Shown here piece after piece: positions 23,635 through 29,417 of a stretch of DNA of 29,417 bases (position 1 is its first letter; each line of letters starts with the position of its first letter). The notes under the pieces are model-generated. The model made no database searches. It was not told the DNA's origin and was given only the letters and a program-made list of their open reading frames with translations. A program made the translations under genes and the position numbers. Source of the stretch: an uncultured Treponema sp. (GTDB lineage: Bacteria; Spirochaetota; Spirochaetia; Treponematales; Treponemataceae); NCBI GenBank assembly GCA_938039145.1, contig CALHVG010000062.1, forward strand, positions 1-29,417, read 5' to 3'.

Positions 23635-24608
23635 ATGAAACAAAAAAATCAGTTTTGATGATTGGGCTGCCTGTTCTGCTGATTGGCATAATAGGCATGG
23701 TAACAGGCTGTCATAATCTTCATTCGCACACAGGAGGCTCCGTTCCATCGTATAAAAAATCTTTTTGGATAACATATGATTTAATCGATTGTGATTATAG
23801 TGAGTCTGGTAATTATTATTCTTGGAATCCGCCATCACAAAAGGTTATAGAAGGAGAAGAAGTGGAGCTTGCCAAAGATGGTGATAAGCACTGGAAACTG
23901 GAATACGTAAAACATAAAGCCGGTAAACAGATTAAAGGTTGGAGCAAAAATGCGGACGGAAGTACAAAGGACTATGATTTCGGTCAAAAAATTAAGCCGA
24001 CCTCCGACATGACGCTTTATCCTGCTCTTTCAAAATACGGAATAGGTGATGAAATTGACGGAAAAACCGTTGTATATGTCCGGCGCAGTGCAAAAGACAA
24101 ATACAAGAAATATTTTGTGACAGGTACGGATTGGCGGTATGTCGCGGCTGATGTAAATGCGGCAAAAAATTCTGAAAAGCGGCAGTGGAGCTCATATGCA
24201 GAAAACATCATAACGTCGGATGCTCTAGGTGCCGGAAAAGAAAATACAGCGAAAATCCTTTTAAAGCATAATTCCGATACCGCTGCAAACAATGCCGCAA
24301 AATATTGCAAAGAAATAAGCGAGAACTCATACTTGCCTTCGGAAGCCGAAGTATTTCTTATATACGATGCTATAAAGTCCGGCAAAATAAACGGATTGCC
24401 TACTTCTGCGCAGATAGAATACTCGTATGGGCTTCATGGTCATGATTCAGCGTATTTTGGGACATCTACACAATTTGACAAGAAGAATGCGTATGCCGTA
24501 AATCTTTACCATTATGAAGGCACGAAAGAGAATAAATCCAAAACGGAAAAACCTGCTTATGTCTGCCCCGTTGTTTATTATGATGATGACGGAAATATTG
24601 TAAAATAG
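23635..24608 (+). CDS. Lipoprotein with InlB-like repeat and Lcl_C-like domain; start out of frame at an A7 tract
   Basis: GGAG (23623-23626) sits eight bases before ATG 23635, but that frame stops after seven codons. Re-reading one A of the A7 run (23642-23648), or adding one A, joins MKQKKSV to the main frame and yields a complete 324-residue lipoprotein: basic start, hydrophobic core, lipobox VTGC with Cys26. In-frame starts inside the main frame (TTG 23655, ATG 23658) are about 30 bases from the SD and lack the basic n-region. The mature protein has an InlB/Listeria-Bacteroides-type repeat (about 45-131; GWSKNADGSTK, SDMTLYPAL) and a C-terminal region like the Lcl_C/DUF1566 fold (LPSEAEVFLIYDAI, YFGTSTQ, YVCPVVYYDD), both common in surface proteins. 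It is followed by a strong bidirectional terminator. Confidence 0.72.
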
Positions 24609-24626
24609 AACTCAAGCAATCGTTCA

Positions 24627-24664
24627 AAAAAAACAAGGCTGTTTGAAAATAGCCTTGTTTTTTT
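24627..24664. terminator. Bidirectional intrinsic terminator
   Basis: CAAGGCT (24634-24640) pairs with AGCCTTG (24651-24657) around a 10-base loop. The stem is extended by A7 (24627-24633) against T7 (24658-24664), so both strands present a hairpin followed by a T-run. It lies between the convergent lipoprotein (+) and chemoreceptor (-) genes and should end both transcripts. Confidence 0.9.
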
Positions 24665-24719
24665 CACCGGAATATTTTGTTTCCGCGTTTAATTACGATA
24701 CGTCTTCCTTTTCTCGTTC

Positions 24720-26840
24720 TTATTTTTCCGTCTTAAATTTTCCTACTTCAAGAACGAGACTGTCGATGCTTTCTTTGTTCTTTTTTGCGATTTCCAGAGA
24801 TTCTTCCGATGCGGAATTTATAAGCTCTACCTGAGACGCAATGTCGTCCATGCTGCCACGAAGAATTTTTGTAAGACCGTCGAGTCTGCTTGTCTCGGAT
24901 ATAATTTTTTCTCCGCCTACGAGCATTTCGTCCGAACTACGTTTTACATCTTTTGTAAGATTCGTAACTTCTTTTATCATCGTCCAAATGGATTTTCCTG
25001 TTTGCTCCTGTTCGTCCATCGCATGTACGACATTTTCGATAGAGCCGTTGACTTCCTCCGAGTAGCCGGAAATAAAATTGAACTTTTCGACTGCACCGGA
25101 AGCGGAACTCGCAAGAATCTCTATCTCTCCTGTAAGAGTTTTTAGAGTCTGCGTAATCTTTTTTCCTTGTGCGCTTGAAACTTCGGCAAGTTTTCGTATT
25201 TCCGACGCAACTACGGCAAATCCTTTTCCTGCTTCTCCCGCATGAGCCGCCTCAATCGCCGCATTCATTGCAAGAAGGTTTGTCTGACTTGCGATGTTCT
25301 CGATTACCGCACTTGCTTCCAATAATCCGCCGGACGCTTCGGAAACCCGCTGCGATATTTCATTTGCTTTTGCAAGCGTAGTTCTTCCGTCATCCGTCGC
25401 CGCGGCGAGTTTTTTTATGGCATCTCTCGTGGTTTTTACGTTGCCGCCTACGGTTTCTATGCTCAAATTCATCCGGTCAAAGGACGAAGAAGATTCCTGA
25501 ACAACCGAAAGCTGCTGACCGATACTTTCGTTCAAAAGCCGTATCGTGCGGATAATCTGTTCGATCGCGGATGCGGTTTCCGCAACGCTTTGTTCCTGCT
25601 GAGTAAAATTCTGTTTTAATCCTTCGATACTTTCCGTGATTTTCGAAACGACTTCGCTTACGGAAACCATGTTGCATTCGAGGTCGGTGCCAATATCTTT
25701 CATTCCGATGGAATCTTTTCCGACTTTGTGAATTGAGTTGCGTAGTTTTAAGATTGTCTTATTAAAATACGAAGACAATATGCTGGTTTCGTCCGAGCCG
25801 TCTGCCGGTAGTTCTATCGTAAGGTCGCCCTCTCCCTGCGAGATGTTCTTTAAAGCCGCAATTACTCCGTTTATCGGGCGGACAATCTGCGACGCCAGTA
25901 TTACCGCAATTATGATTGAAATGAACAACTGAATAAGCGAAATAAAACCGAATGTGCTTATAAAATTCGATATATTTTCCGCAATAAACTCCGAAGCGGG
26001 TGCGGTTATAAGAAGCGTCCAGCCCGAATACCGCATTGTGGCGACTGCGGAAACGTAGTTCACTTTATGAAGTTTTGAGAAATTCACCGTAGCATCGTTG
26101 GATTTCAAAGCTTTCTGCAAGAATGTCGAATATGCTCCGCCGTTGTCGTTTATGATTTCCGTGAAAATGCTTTTATAAAGAATCTCCGGACGGCGGTTTC
26201 CCAATATTATTCCGTCGGGACTTATCAGGTAAGCCGTTCCCGTTTCGCCTACGATTATGTCGCTTATGAGATTTGAAAGCGAGTCTCCCTGCAATGTCGC
26301 ACTTATTACACCGACGATTTTCCCCTGCAAATCGCGAAGAGGAATTGCGACTACATAAACATAAATTCTTTCCGCGGCGGACATTGCCGGCTCGGTGATA
26401 ACGTATTTTCCTTTTAAAGCCCTTTTATACCAATCGGCGGAATTTACGTTCTCCGTTTTGTCGTCCGTGCGGTAGAGCATGCCGTCTTTTCCCGCAATTC
26501 CGAAATTTATCCAGCCGCGTTGTTTTTGCATGAGTATTTCATTTTTGAATAATTCGATTTTTGACTTGTACGAAGAATTTTCGTCTTGGATTTGCGGAAT
26601 GTTTGAAAATGCTTCGAGCTTTCCGAATATCGAAGTCGTTCGTTCGTCAAGGATTTTTGAAGAACTGAAAGTCAATTCCTTTAAGAAATATTGTGTGTTC
26701 TTTAAAAGTGAATTCGAGGCAAGGTAAATAGATATTATGCACAATACCAGCAAAAATATAACCGAAAATGCTGATAAAGAGCCTATCATTTTATTTTTTA
26801 TTGAAAAAATATTGACTGTTTTATGATTTCGTTTGTTCAT
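24720..26840 (-). CDS. Methyl-accepting chemotaxis protein with dCache sensor
   Basis: Membrane chemoreceptor of 706 residues. Membrane helix about 18-40; periplasmic double-Cache sensor about 45-290 (SADWYKRALKGKYVITEP and GVISATLQGDSLSNLI mark the first Cache fold; GTAYLISPDGIILG and YSGWTLLITA the second); second membrane helix about 296-318; HAMP about 319-371 followed by GEGDLTIELP; cytoplasmic signalling coil with the conserved tip SQTNLLAMNAAIEAAHAGEA (518-537) that contacts CheA/CheW. The usual RxWY binding segment of the first Cache fold reads ADWY here, so the Arg is missing. AGGAG lies shortly before the ATG. It follows the solute-binding lipoprotein gene by 21 bases on the same strand, suggesting one transcript and perhaps a shared ligand. 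Unlike the chemoreceptor at 285-2426 its base composition looks uniform. Confidence 0.95.
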   Translation of the reverse strand: MNKRNHKTVNIFSIKNKMIGSLSAFSVIFLLVLCIISIYLASNSLLKNTQYFLKELTFSSSKILDERTTSIFGKLEAFSNIPQIQDENSSYKSKIELFKNEILMQKQRGWINFGIAGKDGMLYRTDDKTENVNSADWYKRALKGKYVITEPAMSAAERIYVYVVAIPLRDLQGKIVGVISATLQGDSLSNLISDIIVGETGTAYLISPDGIILGNRRPEILYKSIFTEIINDNGGAYSTFLQKALKSNDATVNFSKLHKVNYVSAVATMRYSGWTLLITAPASEFIAENISNFISTFGFISLIQLFISIIIAVILASQIVRPINGVIAALKNISQGEGDLTIELPADGSDETSILSSYFNKTILKLRNSIHKVGKDSIGMKDIGTDLECNMVSVSEVVSKITESIEGLKQNFTQQEQSVAETASAIEQIIRTIRLLNESIGQQLSVVQESSSSFDRMNLSIETVGGNVKTTRDAIKKLAAATDDGRTTLAKANEISQRVSEASGGLLEASAVIENIASQTNLLAMNAAIEAAHAGEAGKGFAVVASEIRKLAEVSSAQGKKITQTLKTLTGEIEILASSASGAVEKFNFISGYSEEVNGSIENVVHAMDEQEQTGKSIWTMIKEVTNLTKDVKRSSDEMLVGGEKIISETSRLDGLTKILRGSMDDIASQVELINSASEESLEIAKKNKESIDSLVLEVGKFKTEK

Positions 26841-26861
26841 CGAAAACTCCTGAAATGGGCA

Positions 26862-28175
26862 TTATTTTAGTGTTCTGTCCGAATCTTGAACAAATTTATT
26901 AAGGACCGACTGGACATCTTTTCCGGCGGCGGCTTCTTTTAATGCAGTGTTCCAGTAGCCGCGCATTTGGGAAAATCCCGTGATATTGTTGTAATACTGC
27001 CCGAAGAATCGCCGCAGCACGGAATTGTAAAGAATCTCCGGATCTTCCGTTTCGATTTCGATTTTGGAACTTGCAGGAAAACCGCCGCTGGCATCGACAA
27101 GTTTTTTGCTCCACACTTTATCGGTTGCCGCAAAATGCAGAAATTTCTTTGCCGCTTTGATTTTTTCGGCATTGCCGTTGTTGAAAACACATGCACCGCC
27201 TGCAAGAAATTCAAGAGACGGAGCTCCCGAATTGTTCGGAAACGGCATATAAATCGGCGTAAAATCTTTTCCCTTATACTTGCGTTTTCCATCATACATT
27301 TTATTTAATTGCGGAGAATAAAGGATTGTGTGAGCCGCTTTTGATTCCACGAACATTCCTATAGCATCGTTGGAAGTGAGTTCCGCTCCGTCCGCAAGCA
27401 GTCCTCTTTTCATTGCGGCTACAGTCCATTCAAGATTTTTTACCGCATTCACCGAATTGAACGTATATTTTGAATAATCGCCGTTCAAAAGGCTTACGCC
27501 TCCGTAGAGATTCATCAAAAATGCGCGTGTTCCTTGGTCGCCGCCTTGAGTTTTGTAAAAAAATACTCCGGGCGTTTGTCCGTCCGATAGCTTCCCTTTT
27601 ATCGCCGTAAGAAGTTTTTCATATTCGTCAAGACTCCAGCTGCGGTCTCGTCTGGTATAAGGCAAAAGATTTATAAGTCCCATGTCCTCAAGCATTTCTT
27701 TGTTGAAAGCCATTGAAAATGCGCCCTCGTGCATTGGGTACATATAGGTACGCCTGTCAGTCCCTCTGGAAACAGAGAGCAATCCCGTTGTTATATAAGG
27801 TTTTTCTGTTGCAAGAACATCATCAAGAGGCTCGAGCAATCCCCGTTCCGCCCATACAATTATGCGTCCGGGCGCATCGTAAATTATATCGGGAGCTTTT
27901 CCGTTTTTTATTGCCTCTTCGATTTCGGCGGGACCGTCAGCAAATGAAATAAGTTTAAAATTTATTTTTATCGTAGGATATTCTTTTTCAAAAGCCGCTA
28001 TAAGATTTTTTTCAAAGTCTCCGGCAACTCCCGATTCGGAAGAGAAATTCGGAAAGTCCCAAAAATCTATTTCAGCTTTAATTACGCCGGAATTCTTATT
28101 GAAACAGCCTGCAAAAATTGCAGCAGCCGAAATAAGAGCGGCAAATTTCAAGAATTTAAAGAAATATCTTTTCAT
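26862..28175 (-). CDS. Extracellular solute-binding lipoprotein (family 1, sugar type)
   Basis: A 437-residue ABC-type substrate-binding protein, anchored outside the inner membrane by lipid: basic start MKRYFFKFLK, hydrophobic core and lipobox FAGC with Cys24. The mature protein shows the family 1 pattern: IDFWDFPNF at the first strand, LIAAFEKEYPTIKINFKLIS, the hinge-side motif GKAPDIIYDAPGRI, AGGACVFNNGNAEKIKAAKKF and a helical C-terminus. Family members mostly bind oligosaccharides or sugar derivatives; the ligand here is unknown. A strong SD (AGGAGG) lies before the ATG, with a possible promoter (TTAAAT, 17 bases, TACAAT) upstream. No permease or ATPase gene is adjacent; the only operon partner is a chemoreceptor, so a sensory role is possible. 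Confidence 0.92.
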   Translation of the reverse strand: MKRYFFKFLKFAALISAAAIFAGCFNKNSGVIKAEIDFWDFPNFSSESGVAGDFEKNLIAAFEKEYPTIKINFKLISFADGPAEIEEAIKNGKAPDIIYDAPGRIIVWAERGLLEPLDDVLATEKPYITTGLLSVSRGTDRRTYMYPMHEGAFSMAFNKEMLEDMGLINLLPYTRRDRSWSLDEYEKLLTAIKGKLSDGQTPGVFFYKTQGGDQGTRAFLMNLYGGVSLLNGDYSKYTFNSVNAVKNLEWTVAAMKRGLLADGAELTSNDAIGMFVESKAAHTILYSPQLNKMYDGKRKYKGKDFTPIYMPFPNNSGAPSLEFLAGGACVFNNGNAEKIKAAKKFLHFAATDKVWSKKLVDASGGFPASSKIEIETEDPEILYNSVLRRFFGQYYNNITGFSQMRGYWNTALKEAAAGKDVQSVLNKFVQDSDRTLK

Positions 28176-28428
28176 ATAGCCTCCTGACTATAAAATTGTA
28201 AATGTTCATAACAGATGATTTAATTGTTTCGCCCCAATAAAACGAGAAAATGAGTTCGCACGGATTATCGTATTTTATGCTCCTCTATGTCTTAGTATAT
28301 TTACGGCTTCTCCCTGCGCTATTATTAAATAAATCGGCTTTATAGTAAATGGGGTTTATGTTGCGGATTTGTTTAAAACATGGAAATACAAAAGATAATT
28401 GTCAAACGAGCGGATTTCGAATTATTTC

Positions 28429-28537
28429 GGGAAAATGTGATAAATCGGCCTAAAATATATGGAAAAATGTGATTTTAGGCTCGAATAATACCGGAAAAAT
28501 GTGATAAATTGTCTCAAAACATATGGAAAAATGTGAT
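28429..28537 (+). repeat. Four 13-bp direct repeats at exactly 32-bp period
   Basis: GGAAAAATGTGAT occurs at 28461, 28493 and 28525, and once with a single change (GGGAAAATGTGAT) at 28429. Start-to-start distance is 32 each time, about three helical turns, leaving 19-base spacers. Spacers 1 and 3 resemble each other (AAATCGGCCTAAAATATAT and AAATTGTCTCAAAACATAT); spacer 2 differs. A 9-bp inverted repeat, GCCTAAAAT (28448-28456) and ATTTTAGGC (28472-28480), bridges units 1 and 2. The last copy overlaps the predicted -35 of the ATPase gene. The pattern suggests cooperative binding of a regulator on one DNA face. Confidence 0.9.
28448..28480. repeat. 9-bp inverted repeat inside the periodic array
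   Basis: GCCTAAAAT (28448-28456) and ATTTTAGGC (28472-28480) are exact reverse complements flanking the second 13-bp repeat copy. It could be a second operator or a hairpin in the non-transcribed control region. Confidence 0.65.
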
Positions 28538-28552
28538 GCGGCGTGATAGTAT
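28524..28552 (+). promoter_or_regulatory. Predicted promoter of ATPase gene, leaderless geometry
   Basis: TGGAAA (28524-28529), 17-base spacer, TAGTAT (28547-28552), then six bases (GAAATC) to the ATG at 28559. The -35 is formed by the start of the fourth 13-bp repeat, so a protein bound to the array would touch or block RNA polymerase. No Shine-Dalgarno is present. Confidence 0.45.
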
Positions 28553-28558
28553 GAAATC

Positions 28559-29417
28559 ATGGAATACAAACTTCACCGTAAAGTAAACGACTTTCTCATG
28601 CGCTGGAAACAGAATCCGGAAAGGATGCCTCTTATAATAAAAGGGGCGCGCCAAATTGGAAAGACTTCATCCATAAAATACTTTGCAGAAAGTTATAAAC
28701 ATTTTGTAGAAATAAATTTTATCACCGAACCTCAGTATTTAAAAATTTTTTCTTCAGGCTATTCTCCGGAAAATGTTATAAAGGAAATATCGCTTATAAA
28801 TCCGGAGTTTGAGTTTGTTCCGAATGAAACGCTTATTTTTTTTGATGAAATGCAGGCTTGCCCGGATTGTGCAACGTGTCTTAAATTTTTCAAAATTGAT
28901 GGCCGCTACGATGTTATCTGTTCCGGTTCGCTTTTGGGTATAAATTATGAGGAAATTACATCAGTAAGTGTCGGGTTTAAGGAAGATTATCAAATGAACT
29001 CTATGGACTTTGAAGAGTTTCTTTGGGCGAAAGGATATTCACAAAACCAGATTGAAAGCATGTATACCCACATAAAAAATACCGAACCTTTCTCCGAAAA
29101 TGAATTCGATGTCTGGATGAACTGTTTTAAGGATTACATGATTACGGGTGGAATGCCTCACGTTGTAAATAAGTTCATCGAACAAAATAATTTTTCCGGC
29201 ATATTACAGGATCAGATTCAGATTCTTAAAGCATACGAAGAGGACATTCTAAAATATGCAAAAGGGCTTGATAAAGCAAAGATAAAGAATGTTTATACTC
29301 ACATTCCAGCCTTTCTTGCAAAGGAAAATAAACGCTATCAAATTACAAAAATTGCACCGGGAGCCAGAAACAGGGAATATATTGGAACTATAGACTGGCT
29401 GAAAGATGCCGGAATTG
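28559..29417 (+). CDS. AAA-type ATPase with DUF4143 (partial, 3' end cut by window)
   Basis: The first 286 residues of an ATP-binding protein of the AAA_14/DUF4143 type, a large family of unknown function widespread in gut anaerobes and often present in many copies per genome. The P-loop is GARQIGKTS (29-37), the Walker B is TLIFFDEMQ (Asp96, Glu97) and CSGSLLG (121-127) fits the sensor region. DFEEFLWAKGY and ITGGMPHVVNKFI are typical linker segments, and LAKENKRYQITKIAPGARNREY marks the start of the C-terminal winged-helix/nuclease-like part. Complete members are about 400-480 residues, so a third is missing only because the window ends. ATG 28559 is the start because an ATG eight bases upstream is in another frame and soon stops. 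Confidence 0.92.
   Translation, partial: MEYKLHRKVNDFLMRWKQNPERMPLIIKGARQIGKTSSIKYFAESYKHFVEINFITEPQYLKIFSSGYSPENVIKEISLINPEFEFVPNETLIFFDEMQACPDCATCLKFFKIDGRYDVICSGSLLGINYEEITSVSVGFKEDYQMNSMDFEEFLWAKGYSQNQIESMYTHIKNTEPFSENEFDVWMNCFKDYMITGGMPHVVNKFIEQNNFSGILQDQIQILKAYEEDILKYAKGLDKAKIKNVYTHIPAFLAKENKRYQITKIAPGARNREYIGTIDWLKDAGI

Larger units (their letters stand above)
28176..28558. other. Divergent intergenic region with periodic repeats
   Basis: The 383 bases between the divergent solute-binding protein and ATPase genes hold no credible gene. The left part carries the leader and promoter of the solute-binding gene. The part from 28429 to 28537 is the 32-bp periodic array, and the promoter of the ATPase follows directly. 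Confidence 0.7.

Noticed and set aside
28429..28537. Small CRISPR array
   Set aside because: Repeats of 13 bp and spacers of 19 bp are too short, two spacers resemble each other, and no cas gene is present; the position on a promoter favours regulation.
28429..28537. Series of CRP sites
   Set aside because: Each copy has a TGTGA half-site but no TCACA half six bases downstream, so the canonical dyad is missing.

Overview
The window looks like a chromosomal segment of a spirochaete, most probably a Treponema-type commensal (inference from gene content; no marker gene such as 16S rRNA is present). Supporting signs are two large Cache-domain chemoreceptors, several lipoproteins with relaxed spirochaetal lipoboxes, a secreted TPR protein, large proteins of no recognisable family, and moderate GC (about 42% in a hand-counted sample). 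I see no tRNA, rRNA, transposase, phage gene or CRISPR array.

Layout. 1-284: leader of a chemoreceptor, with a possible C-terminal gene tail. 285-2426 (+): a chemoreceptor whose 3' part is strikingly GC-rich. 2427-2765: non-coding, with a run of perfect hairpins. 6601-2766 (-): an operon of ettA, gph and an M18 aminopeptidase. 6908-12267 (+): a 1468-residue fusion of a GDE-type glucosidase with a type I pullulanase, then a lipoprotein. 12472-13815 (+): purD. 15962-14094 (-): a membrane-anchored unknown protein. 16050-18636 (+): a secreted TPR protein and a TraB/PrgY membrane protein. 20381-18642 (-): a 579-residue unknown protein. 20508-22272 (+): an RlmL-like methyltransferase overlapping a TetR regulator. 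22523-23143 (+): a HAD hydrolase. 23144-23634: non-coding, ending in a chain of mutually exclusive hairpins. 23635-24608 (+): a lipoprotein whose start is out of frame across an A7 tract. 28175-24720 (-): an orphan solute-binding lipoprotein plus a second chemoreceptor. 28176-28558: non-coding, with a four-copy repeat at exactly 32-bp period. 28559 to the window end: a DUF4143-type AAA ATPase, truncated by the edge.

How the genes fit together. The large fusion enzyme has no signal peptide and carries two debranching activities in one chain, so it probably acts on intracellular glycogen or imported alpha-glucans. The solute-binding lipoprotein has a chemoreceptor as its operon partner and no permease, so it may feed a sensory pathway rather than transport. 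The rest is mainly housekeeping (translation factor, peptide turnover, purine synthesis, rRNA methylation).

The points most worth follow-up are the 32-bp periodic repeat array in front of the ATPase, the chained hairpins ending at the ribosome-binding site of a frame-disrupted lipoprotein gene, the double debranching fusion, the compositionally mosaic chemoreceptor, and six genes lacking a Shine-Dalgarno whose predicted -10 element lies only 6-14 bases before the ATG, suggesting leaderless transcripts.
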